In this document: positions 1-10,800 of the stretch, one piece after another
Layout of the letters: every line of letters begins with the position of its first letter
Position numbering within the stretch: position 1 is the stretch's first letter
Assembly: GCA_027578815.1 (NCBI GenBank)
Contig: JANBTH010000263.1
Span: forward strand, 1 to 23,023
Direction: 5' to 3'
Origin: Coemansia sp. RSA 1804
Lineage: Eukaryota; Kickxellomycota; Kickxellomycetes; Kickxellales; Kickxellaceae
Length of the DNA stretch: 23,023 nucleotides
Made by a program: the position numbers and the translations under genes
Notes under the pieces: generated by a model
What the model was told of the DNA's origin: nothing
Seen by the model: only the letters and a program-made list of their open reading frames with translations
The model's database searches: none

Positions 1-328
1 GCAGACACAGAGAAATTCATTTTCTTGTGTATGGCGGTAAAATGTGTTTCTTTTCTTTTACTTGTCTTTGCAACCTTGTTATTGGCTGGTTTTATTTTTA
101 TGACAAGGATAAGAGAAGAGAGAGAGGCATAATGGAGAAAATATATTTATTGAAGGATAAGCTAAGCCAACTAAGAAATAAACAGAGGAACCATAATTAA
201 AAAGAAGGAAGGGAGAAACAACCAATTGCCCTTTGTGGGCTTTATCATCCAACCTGTCATCCTGTCACCCAAAAGATGTGGAATAGCTGGATTGTGTGGT
301 CCAGCCAGTGTTATGATGACATAAGAGA
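1..328. other. Intergenic region without a convincing gene
   Basis: This stretch is AT-rich and I found no supported gene or RNA gene in it. The only long reading frame (minus strand, 171-365) resembles no family I know and runs into the LTR-like segment, so I do not call it. Two small hairpins are visible: GCCC/GGGC arms at 228-231 and 237-240, and GCTGGA/TCCAGC arms at 286-291 and 300-305 with an 8-nt loop. It could be the 3' flank of a gene lying left of the window. Confidence 0.5.
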
Positions 329-561
329 TGTTAACATTTGATCGGAATGTTAACATTCGATGCAAAAGTAAACATCTCTGGTCATCACAAGTAGCGTTTT
401 CGTATTAGGATTTGATCTATAGTAGTGTACTCTTTTAATAGTGGATGATCGGTGGCTATAAAAACACCGATATTCACTATTAGGAAGGAGGATGTTTCTT
501 TAGGTAGTCTTGAAAGTAATTTTATTAAAAAAAATTAAAAGCCTACGATATGATATCAACA
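329..561 (-). mobile_element. Probable solo or 3' LTR of a degraded Ty1/copia-type retrotransposon
   Basis: Read on the minus strand, the segment opens with TGTTGATATCA (plus 561 leftward) and ends with GTTAACA, so it has the TG...CA ends and matching TGTT/AACA termini typical of copia LTRs. Immediately before its 5' end on the minus strand is GGGGAG (plus 562-567), which fits a polypurine tract. The left boundary is ambiguous, because TGTTAACATT occurs twice, at 329 and 348; an end at 348 would give a 214-bp LTR and an end at 329 a 233-bp one. A 45-bp imperfect inverted repeat sits inside. No second LTR is visible in the window, so a target-site duplication cannot be tested. The boundary signals are seen directly; the family assignment is inference. 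Confidence 0.42.
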
Positions 562-735
562 CTCCCCTGGTTTCAGTTTGAACCAGGCGGAGCTAGTCAA
601 CCTGACAAGTCGACCATTGCAATATCTTCTTTTCAACACGCTGCTCCACAGTCTCTCCAAAAACACATTTTCAATGCAGGCGGTCCAAAATTCCACCATT
701 GCATTCATTTTTATATACATTTAGTTATTTGTATA
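562..735 (-). pseudogene. Possible decayed 3' end of a copia-type pol (RNase H tail)
   Basis: On the minus strand, just upstream of the polypurine-like GGGGAG, one conceptual frame contains a short stretch (about plus 607-660) with the spacing of the end of copia RNase H: a VEQ-like segment, a hydrophobic/charged run and a Thr-x-Gln-Val-Asp element. Stops interrupt it on both sides and no AD-x-x-TK signature follows, so it is non-functional if real. The relic cannot be followed confidently to the right of about 735, where the MFS upstream region begins. Random AT-rich sequence is a serious alternative; a protein search against copia polyproteins would decide. Confidence 0.28.
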
Positions 736-1298
736 ATTCCAAATTACAGGCGGATAAGGCTCTAGATGTAGACTCAACCATCCTGATTGATAGTAAATAA
801 AGGTTTTCCGAGCTATTAAATAAAATTTGTCAAAGAGATATTGAAGCAGACTAGATGATAATTAGAAATAAATGTTAAAATCTTTGTATAAAGGGAAAAA
901 GCCACAGTATTGTTGCATCCTTTTTTGTTTTATTCTTACGTTGAACAATTTAATATGGAACAATGGAGGCAGTAAACAAAAAGCGCCATCCTTATTGTTT
1001 TATATCTGTACCCACCATTTCTTCCTTGATGTCTCCTTTTCGCTAAACGTTTTTATTATATATTCCTCAAGAAAAAATTGTTACTGCTCTTGTTGGATAT
1101 GTAAAATAATGCACAACAGCCGGTAAAGCAATGAATGAACCGCCAAAATATATAAAAAATTGTTACTTTTTTTCTTCGTTATTTATTTCCATCTATATAT
1201 ACTCTGAATATTAGTAGTCTATAGTAGTTTCCATTTATTTCTGTAATCTCCCTTTGTTGCTATTATTTATTTTTATAATAGCCTTTTCTATTTGGCCG
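736..1298 (+). promoter_or_regulatory. Upstream region of the MFS transporter gene
   Basis: No gene is supported here; the 84-codon plus-strand frame at 872-1126 has an unbiased AT-rich composition. A TATATATA element at 1194-1201 lies 98 nt before the ATG at 1299 and could be the TATA box. The last 50 bases are T-rich and end in TTTATAATAG, which could also be read as a splice acceptor, so a short upstream exon cannot be excluded. Confidence 0.4.
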
Positions 1299-2972
1299 AT
1301 GGATAAGGAGCAGCTGTTTGCAAAGACGCGGGACCTGAATCTCCTTGGCCAGGCCAGATGGCCGATACAGAAGACGCTGCTGACATTTCTGGGACTTTCG
1401 CTGGTGATGTTTCTTGTCTGCGCGGCCGAGACGGTGTACAACGAGATCCTGGGCACGGTGATGAGTGAGCTTGGATCAACACTATTTGCGCAGTGGATAG
1501 CAGCAGCGTTCCTTCTGACATGCGTGATGGTGCAGCCGGTGTGGGTTAAGCTTGCAGAGAAGTTCGGCAGATTGTGGCCGCTGCTTGCGTCCGTCGCAAT
1601 CTTCATGGTGTTCTCAGTAATGGTTGGCGCGGCACAAAGCATGGTGGCGCTGTGTGTAGGTCGGGCTTTGCAGGGAGTAGGAGGGGCCGGGATGATGCCG
1701 CTTTCGCTGGTTGTACTAACAGATATACTGAGTCCCGGCGAGCGCGGCGTGTATATAGGCTTTCTGGGCGCTGTAATTGTGCTTGGCAAGTGGACGGGCC
1801 CGGCTATCGGCGCAGCGCTGCACGAATCGTCGACTTGGAGGTGGGCCGGGTATTATAATCTGCCGGTCGGAGCCGTGGCGCTGGCGATTCTGTTCCTGAC
1901 GCTGCGTGACCTGCCAACCCCGCCCGGTGCTGTGAAAAGAAAGATCCGCGAGTTCGATTACTTGGGAACGATCCTGTGGATGGGCGGCAGCACCATGATT
2001 CTTCTGGGACTGTCGCTTGGTGGCAACGAGCACGCGTGGCGCTCGGTTATCGTTGTTTGCTTGTTTGTGTTTGGATTCATTGTCATTCTGCTGTTTGGTG
2101 TTTTTGAGGGAAAGTGGGCCAAATGGCCAATTATTCCGCTCCGAATGCTCGCGCGTCCCCGCGTTCTGTTGCCAATGATATCGTCGTTTCTCATCGGATT
2201 CTGCCTCTACGGAATGATCATGTTTGTGCCAATCTACTATTCGACTGTGCTGGACCAGAGCGCATTGCAGTCGGTCAGACATCTTCTGTGGTGCGCTCTC
2301 GGCGGATGCGTGGGCGCCGTTGTTGCCGGGTCGCTGGTGCAGGTGCGTCGGCGGTGGTATTACCGCGAGTGGGCGGTGCTTGGCACGGCAATGATGACTG
2401 TTGGGTTTGGCCTGATGTACGTCTGGCCGCTTGATGGCGAGGCCAAGGCCAAGCATGCCGGGTACCAGGTGCTCATTGGACTGGGGCTTGGCTTCAGTAT
2501 GCAGCAGGTTCTTCTGTCGGCGCAGGCGGGTCTGCCTGCCAACGAGATATCGACGGCTACAACGCTCATTGACTATGCGCGCACGCTGGGCGGCATGGTA
2601 GGGCTGGTTATTGGCGAGGTCATACTGAAGGAAAAGGTCTTTCAGGCAGTCAATGAAATGGGATTCGGCTCGTTTGTGGGCACCGCAACCGGGGGCACTG
2701 ACTTTGTACAGCTCGAATCGATGCTTCCGCTGCTCCGAATGCTGCCGTCGTCCATCTCTCTTCCTATATACAAGGGCATCGTCAACGCAATACACTACGT
2801 CTATGTCACCGATGTCCCGTTTGCCGGCACTGCGTGCATTCTCTGTATGCTTGTTTCAAATGTCCCGCTGCATCATATTCTTCCAGCAACCAACTCTGAG
2901 GAGCTGCTGGAGACTCAGAGAAACCTGCATTCGTCCTCTGACGACGGCAAAGAACAGCTCTTATCCCAGTAA
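1299..2972 (+). CDS. MFS transporter, 14-TM DHA2 (drug:H+ antiporter-2) type
   Basis: This 557-residue membrane protein probably exports small molecules or toxic compounds in exchange for protons. About 14 hydrophobic segments can be marked (roughly 28-46, 62-80, 94-112, 118-141, 152-175, 186-204, 223-243, 249-268, 290-313, 328-347, 357-377, 388-405, 425-443 and 501-524). Family signatures are visible. The TM2-TM3 loop has KLAEKFGR (84-91), a weakened motif A lacking its first Gly. TM4 carries motif B, R122-x-x-Q125-G126. TM5 has the antiporter motif C, GKWTGPAIGA (163-172). The 14-TM layout with a large TM13-14 loop (about 445-500) is usual for DHA2. The frame is open 15 codons further upstream, but the ATG at 1299 gives a normal cytosolic N-terminus; an earlier start would add a T-rich hydrophobic leader. 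The substrate cannot be read from sequence. It is intronless and is followed by a 448-bp gap before GID8. Confidence 0.88.
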   Translation: MDKEQLFAKTRDLNLLGQARWPIQKTLLTFLGLSLVMFLVCAAETVYNEILGTVMSELGSTLFAQWIAAAFLLTCVMVQPVWVKLAEKFGRLWPLLASVAIFMVFSVMVGAAQSMVALCVGRALQGVGGAGMMPLSLVVLTDILSPGERGVYIGFLGAVIVLGKWTGPAIGAALHESSTWRWAGYYNLPVGAVALAILFLTLRDLPTPPGAVKRKIREFDYLGTILWMGGSTMILLGLSLGGNEHAWRSVIVVCLFVFGFIVILLFGVFEGKWAKWPIIPLRMLARPRVLLPMISSFLIGFCLYGMIMFVPIYYSTVLDQSALQSVRHLLWCALGGCVGAVVAGSLVQVRRRWYYREWAVLGTAMMTVGFGLMYVWPLDGEAKAKHAGYQVLIGLGLGFSMQQVLLSAQAGLPANEISTATTLIDYARTLGGMVGLVIGEVILKEKVFQAVNEMGFGSFVGTATGGTDFVQLESMLPLLRMLPSSISLPIYKGIVNAIHYVYVTDVPFAGTACILCMLVSNVPLHHILPATNSEELLETQRNLHSSSDDGKEQLLSQ

Positions 2973-3420
2973 TCCCCTTCTTTTATCCAACAAGTATCAT
3001 CATTTCACTAATTCCATTCCTTCATTTCCTTGCATCCTTTGTGGGAGAGCACCAGACTAATAGTATCTTCTTTTTCATTTCAAATGCTGAAGAGATATCA
3101 GATATTTGAATCCATTCTGGTAACACAGAAATCACGTGCGTCTGTTATATGTGCTTAAGAGAATGGAGAAAAATCCCACAGAGAATGAGTTTGGGGGTGA
3201 TGAGCGAAATCGAAATTCGGTTGATGATGATGCAGGTCCGTTGTGTTTTCTCTTCCTTAATTTTTCTCTTTTCATTGTGCAAAAAAAAACAAACCAGCCT
3301 TTTTCACCTTGCTCTTTTATATTTTTACAATTTGAATCGTATACTCTTTGACAATTTTCAACAGCATTGTTTACGTATTACTTATTCCGGTGTCACGCTA
3401 GCCTTGGAAAGAAGAAAAAA
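2973..3420 (+). promoter_or_regulatory. Intergenic region: MFS 3' end and GID8 promoter
   Basis: No coding region is supported. A palindromic CACGTG E-box (3133-3138), a core recognised by bHLH factors such as Pho4/Cbf1-type proteins, lies about 285 bp before the GID8 ATG; its use here is inference. The two overlapping plus-strand frames around 3136-3424 look like chance frames in pyrimidine-rich leader sequence. The last 20 bases before the ATG are purine-rich and end in GAAGAAAAAA. Confidence 0.4.
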
Positions 3421-4385
3421 ATGACGGCATCCTCTTCATCCAAACAGAACATTAGCCTGGAAGAATGGGAGAGCAAAATGGCGGATGTGCCTATAGCCAA
3501 AGGGCAAGTATTCCTCTTGTTAAGGACTAGCTGGGTGTAGTGGCGGTAGTATTTTATTCTCAGTGTCTGTTAATGCAGCATGCTTGCAGAAGGAAGTTTT
3601 CCCTCTTGCTAATATTTACACATTTGCTTACCTCAAACTGTAGTGACCTCAACCAGCTGATAATGAACTACCTTATTATTGAAGGCTACAAGGACGCTGC
3701 CGAAAAGTTCAGCGAGGAGAGCGGGCTTCACTCGACGGTGGATCTGGGATCGATAGAGGAGCGGATGCAGATCCGGTTTGCGATCCAGAACGGCGATATC
3801 AAGGCGGCAATCGAACGGGTAAACGACCTGAATCCGGATCTGCTGGACACCGATCCCCGGCTCTATTTCCACCTGCAGCAGCAGCAGCTGATTGAGCTCA
3901 TTAGGCAAGGGAAGGCGGAGGAGGCCCTGGAGTTTGCGCAGGAGGAGCTGGCGCCGCATGGCGAGGAGCATCCGGAGCTGCTGCGAGAGCTGGAAAGAAC
4001 CATGGCGCTTCTTGCGTTTGATAACGTTGTCTCGGTCTCGGCCAACAGTGCCGGGGCCCATATGTCGCCGTTGGCGGATTTGCTGGACTTTGCGCACAGA
4101 CAGAAGACGGCCAACGAACTCAATGCTGCGCTATTGGCGGCCCATAGCCAGCCAAAGGAGCCCAAGCTGCCGGCGCTGCTCCAGCTTTTGGCGTGGACGC
4201 AGGACCAGCTCGATAGGAAGGCTACGTACCCGCGTATTAACAACATCATTGAGGCTGTGCTTGAGGAACCGGGGACCACCGCTGCTGGGACTCCCGCTGC
4301 TGCTGCCGCTACCACTGCGGCGGCGACGGCTGGCGGGAGCAATATCAGCAACAGTCTGAGCACCACTACCACATCCCGGCCCTGA
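3421..4385 (+). CDS. GID8: GID/CTLH E3 ligase scaffold subunit Gid8 (TWA1-like), two exons
   Basis: Gid8 joins RING and substrate-receptor modules in the GID/CTLH ubiquitin ligase, which in yeast degrades gluconeogenic enzymes. Exons 3421-3503 and 3644-4385 give 274 residues. Exon 1 supplies the N-terminus (residues 1-27, including ISLEEWESKM), which matches the region preceding LisH in Gid8/TWA1. LisH follows at about 28-58 (DLNQLIMNYLIIEGYKDAA), CTLH at about 64-120, and CRA from about 117 to 215, including LLDTDPRLYFHLQQQ and RQGKAEEALEFAQEEL. Ending the core at EEP (236-238) agrees with the roughly 228-residue animal protein. An Ala/Thr/Ser-rich tail of some 36 residues is extra. Without exon 1 the reading frame begins inside the intron with an unrelated hydrophobic leader, so the spliced model is preferred. 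Splicing leaves the frame exactly intact (825 nt). Confidence 0.93.
3504..3643 (+). other. GC-AG intron of GID8
   Basis: This 140-nt intron has a 5' site GG|GCAAGT and a 3' site CTGTAG|TGAC. GCTAAT at 3608-3613 is a likely branch-point region about 30 nt before the acceptor. Using GC at 3504 joins GG+T into a Gly codon and keeps the family-conserved reading frame; using the GT four bases downstream (3508) would create an in-frame TGA at the junction. The donor otherwise matches the consensus for the rare GC-AG class. Confidence 0.85.
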
Positions 4386-4802
4386 GAGTAAAAAAAACAC
4401 ACACACAACCCAAACTAGCAAGTAATACAACCCCAACGCAACATGCCCAATTCTCCTTTATTTCCAGTTTCTTTCCTTCTCTTTCTTTGCATAACACAGT
4501 GCATCTGCTTATATTGAAAGCTCTTGTATCTGAGGTCAACAGAAGGAAGTAGGGTACTGTGTCCGCCTTTCTCTCTCACTTTTATTCATTGCTTGCTGGA
4601 TGAGAAATACTTGGAGAGGGAGAAGCTTGGATCTGAGCGATTCTTTTTTGTTTCCGGTTGACTCTATTTCATCAAGTGTTTATTATATAACATTTCCACT
4701 TTGTGTCTCTTCTTTACATTTACATTTTCCACTTCTTTCTCTCTTGTGCTGTTTAGCTTGTAAATTAGAACAGATTATTAACGCATCTATTTATCTTGGA
4801 GA
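4386..4802 (+). promoter_or_regulatory. Intergenic region: GID8 3' end and TRAPPC11 promoter
   Basis: The region is T- and CT-rich, with no supported gene. A CA-repeat tract (about 4397-4407) follows the GID8 stop. TATATAA at 4684-4690, 113 nt before the next ATG, is a possible TATA box. A pyrimidine-rich run from about 4700 to 4755 resembles the leaders in front of other genes in this window. Confidence 0.4.
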
Positions 4803-7800
4803 ATGGTAAGCAGCAGCAGCGGAGGAGGGGGAGGAGGTAACAATAACACCGCCGCAATCCCTGAGGCGAAGGAGGAGACGGTCAAAACGAATAGCTCATT
4901 ACTGACCGCGCCGTATACGCGACACTTCTATCCGGTTCTGGGAGTTCTCAATGCGCCGCAACTGACGACGGACGGTGGCAATAGTCCTCCAACAGGGAGT
5001 TCTAGCAGTAATTCATCGTTGCAGCTGACGCCGTATGCAAGACAGGTGGGGCGGTCAATTCTGAAGCACTTTGGCGGCAGCAGCAGCAGCAGAACTACGG
5101 TAGCAGCGGCAGGCGGCGAGAATGATGAGGAGAGCGAAGGTGATGGCGGACAATGCGCAAGCGGCTGGGATCCTCCCACGGCGGGACCCTCGCGTGGGCG
5201 CAGGTGGCAGACAGTGGGATTCGGGAGAGTGGACGATATTCCCCGGCGGAAGATATGGCGCCAGAAAGGAGGAGCGAGTAGCAAGAAGGAAGCAGGGGAT
5301 CCGGATTCCGATCTGTCGCCCAGATGCGCAGGTAGCGAGCTCTGGGGCGAAGGACTAATGACACCGCAGTGGATAGCAAAGCAGCAGCAAAGACGCCCAG
5401 CAACCGTGGTATCGCTTCACGCGCTCCACCAAGGCACATCGTCTGGCGGATCCGACACGCTGCTGGCCGAGGAACTAGCGCGTAACCGCGTTTGTCTGGC
5501 AGCCTTCGGACTCACATACACGGCGGTAGTGATCATTAGCCGCGCGCATGTCGAGGAGGATGCAAAGGGAACCGAAGCCCGGCTCACGGCCATCATGCAG
5601 CGAAGCGGACTGGATCAGCCGCAGCAGCAGAATCAGCAGTTTGCTGTGTGTCGTCCTGGTTCGGCACACCAGTTCCAGCGGTTCATCGTTGAGTTGGAGC
5701 GCAGACTGTTTGCTCGTGCGGCAGCGTACTATGCAGACTCGTTTGTGCGCACACAGAAAAAACTGGTTGCTATTCCACAGCTCCCGGTTCCTGCGGATCC
5801 TACCTGTCCGCATGCAGTATATCGCAGTCTTCATTGGTCTTCTGAGGCACGCGCAACTACAACAAGGCTCTTCGAATCGGATCGGTCGTTGGTTGCAAAG
5901 TATTCCCGGTTCCTGCCCTTGCGAGCCTGGCTTGTCAGGTACCATTTCAAGTTGGCGGTGTCTGCAGAGTGCGCCGGAGACCGCGATACAGCGCAGCGGT
6001 GCCATTGGATGGCGTATGTGCATCTAGTGTGTTATTTGGCGGAGATAGCAAGCGGGGCATATCTACCACCTAGTGATGGCAACCACAGCAGCCAGCAGCA
6101 ACAATCGGAGAAGCAGCAGCAGCAGCTAGATGAGCCGCCGCAGCGCGGATGGATGTGGGTACTGAACGGCGGGGATGGCGATGGCCAACGAGCGCACAAT
6201 CTGCGGATGTTTGGCAAGCGGTGGATGGAGGCCATTGCGCTTCTGGAGGCCATCCATCTACGGCTAGTGCGCGGCTGGCTGTACCAGTCAATAGAAGTGG
6301 CAGCGATGCGGGCGAAGAACCAGCAGTCTGTGTTTTCGGTGTCCGGCGCATCGGTTGCCAGCAGCGGGTGGGCGACGTACGGATTTGGGAATCAGCAGCA
6401 GCAGCAGCAGAGACCGTATATCGTTGCTCCAGTTAATCGTTCTGGTGCCAGCGGCTCAGCGTCGTCGTCGACAGCGGCAATGCTTGGAATTCTGCCAGCC
6501 AGCCCACGGTCACCAGGGTCGCCGGCTTCTGGCGCTCCAGCCTCAACTGTTGCCGGAGTCGGCAGCAGCAGCACTACCAGCATCGCCAGCAATAACAACG
6601 GAGCTGGAATCAGCGGCACTAACGGGTGTCTGGAGCCGTTTGTGTTTTCGGTTCATGCAGGCGAAGCAAACGCAGCAACTGAGCAGCTAATGCGGATTGA
6701 GCGTGCGCGTCGCGCAGAGCCGAAGGAAGCCGATGATAATGCGGTGTGCTTTCTGGCGCTTGGGTCTGAGACTGGCGACGTGGATCTTCTTCTCCTCCAG
6801 CTACAGCAGCAGAAAGAGCAACCGATGGCGGAAGTGGAAAATACCAACCAGCCGTGGTGGCCGTGGTGGCCTCTGGGCGGAATGGTTGGAGTACTTGACT
6901 TTGGCAAAACGCCTCAGCAACAGCAAATGGTGCCGATGCCGCTCAGCCAGCATCTGGCGGCAGCCGACGAAAGGATACCAGGACTCGTTCTCAACAGCTC
7001 ACAGGACGTGTCAAGCGCGTCGCTGATGCTGCCGCAAGGAAACCAGCTCGACCAGACGATGACGGCTGCAGCACGCCAGTGCGCCGAACATATCGTCAGC
7101 ATTGCGCGTGTGCTCCTGCTGGGCGGATTCGGCGACTCGTCCAGCTACTTCTGGGCCCTCGTTGCGCGCCAGTACCACAATCACGCTGATCTGTACCAGA
7201 TTGCCGCAGATCACGGTGTGGGCTTTGCGCGCCAGTCGATTGATGCGCCAATTGATGGCAAGCAGATGCAGATGTTGTCGGAGGCGCTAGTACAGTCATT
7301 GCGCGTACCGCGTGTCTACAAGCCTATAGATAACAAATTGGTTTCTCGACAATGTGGTCCTGACGAGCCGTTTGCTGGTTTTGTCTTCAGTCGGGCACTG
7401 AGCAGTGCCTCACCTACCGACACGCGCAGTGCAAGTAGTAACAGCTGCTGTGTGTTTCCACAGTGGATATGGCCTGAATCTGCCGCCCCACTACTCTACG
7501 CAGCAGCACTCGCAAGGCGGCGACAGTACCAGCGACTGGTGCGCGAGGAGCGTGTGTACTTGTCAGGAACAGCTGATAATGATAATGACAACGATGGCAG
7601 CGACCATGCCATGAGCGCAGCTGCCGCAACACCAGGCGTGGCAAGCACCTACGCGGCAGTCTGGCTTGTTCCCGAACAGCAGAAAAGAAGGCAGGTAAGT
7701 GCAGGAAGTACTAGTGCTTTATCTTCTTCTGCCTGCGTGCCGCTCCTGCTGGCCGCTACGCTGCGTAGTGTGGCGCGTGCGGATACCCGGAATTCAGCTG

Positions 7801-10800
7801 TAATCGAACAGGCGGCTGCCGAGATTGTCGCTGACTTTTCGGATGATGGTGGCCAGCGGCACACTGCTGACGATGCGCTGATGCGGCTGATTCGCGGCAG
7901 TCGGCGCAGAACAATACCGGCTGAAGCAGATACGACGGATCCAAGCCGCATGTGCCTGTTCCTAGCTGCTGAGCTGGCCGAAGTATACGCGGACGAGTCG
8001 ACCGCAATACACAGCGCCAGGGCGCTGGAGATCTTTGCGCTGCTGGCCGACCGCTACCGCTCCGAGGGTTGGGCAATACTCACGGCGCATGCATTGCGTC
8101 GCGTACTGCAATGTAGTAAAGACGCAGCCAGTGGGTCTTCGGAGATACGCGCGATGGTCGAGTTGCTTTCTCCGTTTGCTGTTCCCTGCAAGGAGGAACG
8201 CATTCAAATGGGCGAGCGGTTTAAGCAGTACTTGGCGGAGTCGCCGGATCCACTGACTGTGGTTGGTGCTAATCAGCCTAGCCAGCAGGCAGATGTTGAT
8301 TCAGTGGTGGATGAACTCAAGATCGATATGACCCGCATCTATTCGCCTATTGGGTGTCATGCGCATTGGCGCCATTGGCGGCCGGGTCCCGCTGGTGCTT
8401 CATCCTCGTTTATGGCGTTCCAGGTAGTTGTTGATTGCACTAATGTGCATGTGCTGCTGGAGCCTAGTGAGCTTTGTATCCGCTTGTGCAGTGCTGGGGC
8501 TGGTCAGGCTAACATTCGTCTGGCAGGCGGGAGCATTAGAAACAAGGCAGCTGAAGCAGCGACCGAGGAGGTCGTTGTCGCGTCTGGTGTGGATGGCGGA
8601 GCGACTACTTACTACCGCAATATCGGCACCGTTGGCGGTGACGGATCAGCAACCACAACAAAGAGCGGCAGTATCAGTCTCCAGCTCCATCCATGTAGTA
8701 TCACGGTATTTGAGGGGCGCCTGTCGCTGGCCGAGGACGATCTGCGCCGACTGTTTTCTACTGATGGCGGAGCCAACACTTCTGGCGCGCATTGCTCGTC
8801 GGTTACGCTGGATTCAGTGTCTCTGTACTTTAACAGCGGCGGTGGTGAGTGGAGATTGCGGATGTTTTGGCCGACGTGCGCTGCAGCCATAGAAACAGCG
8901 GGTGACTGCGAATTTGGCGACAGCTACAGCGCGGCGGTGACGCCCGGGCGATTGGCAGCATCAACAGGCGCAAGCAGCAGTGCTGCGATGCCAAAGCTGT
9001 TGTTGAATAGCGGGGCGGAAGAGAACGAGGATTCTGCGCTCAATCATATTGAGCGTTTGATTCTGTGCAGTGCTGGGATCAGTCGAATGCAGGGTGGAGC
9101 GGGCCGGACACTCGGACCATCGAGTCAGTTGACGCTTGCTCCGCCAACGCTCGGCGCCAGCACCGAGGAGCTTGCGCTTCGCAGGGCCATCTGCATTGCC
9201 GGGCCCGCGGCATCGCTTCCAGCACAGCGGATCCGCAGATGGCTTCATGTTTCTGGCGATAGAGACGTCCGATGGGTGCAGCTTCCGGTGCCGCCGTTGA
9301 CTTCTGCCGATATTACTTCGGCCGAACCTGCGGTCTCTGCATACAGCCGCTGCCGCGCGCTCTATCTGCCGGAACCAGAGCCTGCTCTGACGATTGCTGT
9401 GGATCCACATGCGACGGCAACCACATTGGCTCCTGCGTACCGTGGTGAGGCGTTTCCTGTTAGTGTGGTGGTGACCAATACACATCGCTCCAGATCGGTT
9501 ACCCGACTCGAGGTTGGCATCACATTGCGGTCTGCCGCTTCGGATGACACTGCACTCCAGCAGATGAGTGATCTTGACGTGGCCGCCGACAAGCCACACC
9601 CAGGTGCGGCATTCTCGTCCCCGCGGTCGTCTACCTCCAGTGCTAATGTAGATCAGCAGCCTATCCGTCCATCTGTTTCTGCTGCCGATAATCTTCTGGG
9701 TTCTGCGTCAGATGCACCCGCTGTTGGATACAACAATGGTAATGGGAATGGTGCGCCTTGGTTAAGCGTGGCTGGAAGCGAGGTCAAAGATTGCTCTGCA
9801 CCACAGCAACATGTAGCGGTGTTGTCTATCAATATGATGCGCCAGGGTGACCAAGTAGGCTCAGACCCCGCTTCTGGCTCATTGAAGCTGGCGCCTGGGG
9901 AGTCGAAAACAGTCACAGTGCACGTACATTTCCCACCGTTTGGGCTTTCAGCGGGTTCCGCAGCCACTAAAGAACAAAATCAGGAGGAGCTGGTACCTGC
10001 TGTGTCGCTAGCGTTTGTTGCACGGTATGCGTTTGAGGGTGATGCCGAAGCCTGCGTGTCGGAGCCAGAATCGGGAGCTGAGTCATCGTGGAGCGGCAGG
10101 GTTACTACGCACACGAATGTCCCGGTTATCCGCGCCCTGTATGCGCATGCCGAGGCGCTGCCGTCTCAGCCGCCGTCTACGCACTCTGTCTTGGATGGCG
10201 ATGGCTGGCTGATGACACACGCTGTGCCTGGCAGTCTGCCGGCGACCTTGCTCTCTGCTGCTGCTTCTACTGATGGCAATGGCGAGTTCTGTTTCCGGCG
10301 ACCGATCCTTGTGACGCTGGTCAACAAGGGTCCGTGGGCGGTTGCAGTCAAGCAGTTGCTGCTGCGTCCTCCGCTAGTAGAGGCCGCCTGCGGTGTCAAT
10401 AGCATCCCAATGCGTGTCCAGCTGGCCGGATCCAGCGCTGACGGTGCTGCAACTTCTTTGGCGCCGCTGGTGGTTGCGGGTAACGGCGGGACGCTGAAGG
10501 AAGTGTTCTGGCTGGATATCTACACAACCGACGTGATCCGTATGCCAACGACCGTGAGCCCTGGCACGCTTGAGATCCGGTGGGAGCGTGTTATTTCAGA
10601 GCAGGCATTGGTGGCGGAACCGATGCCGACACGGCTGTGGTTGGCTCCACTGGAGCTGCTTGTTCGTAAGCAGGTGCAGGTTGACATGCAGATCAGTGCG
10701 CCGGTTGCGCGGGTCGGACGGATGCTTACTGTGTGCTACCGGGTGCTTAATCCGACGCGTGTGGTGCAGACGGTGGAGACGGCAATGCATGCGTCTGATT

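Noticed and set aside
566..587. CCTGGTT/AACCAGG hairpin with GGTTCAAACTG on the minus strand, considered as a tRNA T-arm and B-box
   Set aside because: No acceptor stem, A-box or anticodon arm can be placed around it, and the stem is too long for a T-arm. It fits better as part of the retroelement remnant.
1716..2795. A 359-codon minus-strand frame within the MFS gene
   Set aside because: It is hydrophilic, Arg/His/Gln-rich and featureless, lying opposite a clear 14-TM transporter; it is a shadow frame.
3136..3424. Two overlapping plus-strand frames of 71 and 91 codons before GID8
   Set aside because: They lie in pyrimidine-rich leader, resemble nothing, and one overlaps the real GID8 start codon.
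7691..7730. Possible intron inside TRAPPC11 starting at CAG|GTAAGT
   Set aside because: No convincing branch point and acceptor that keeps the frame follows, and the reading frame is open throughout, so no intron is required.
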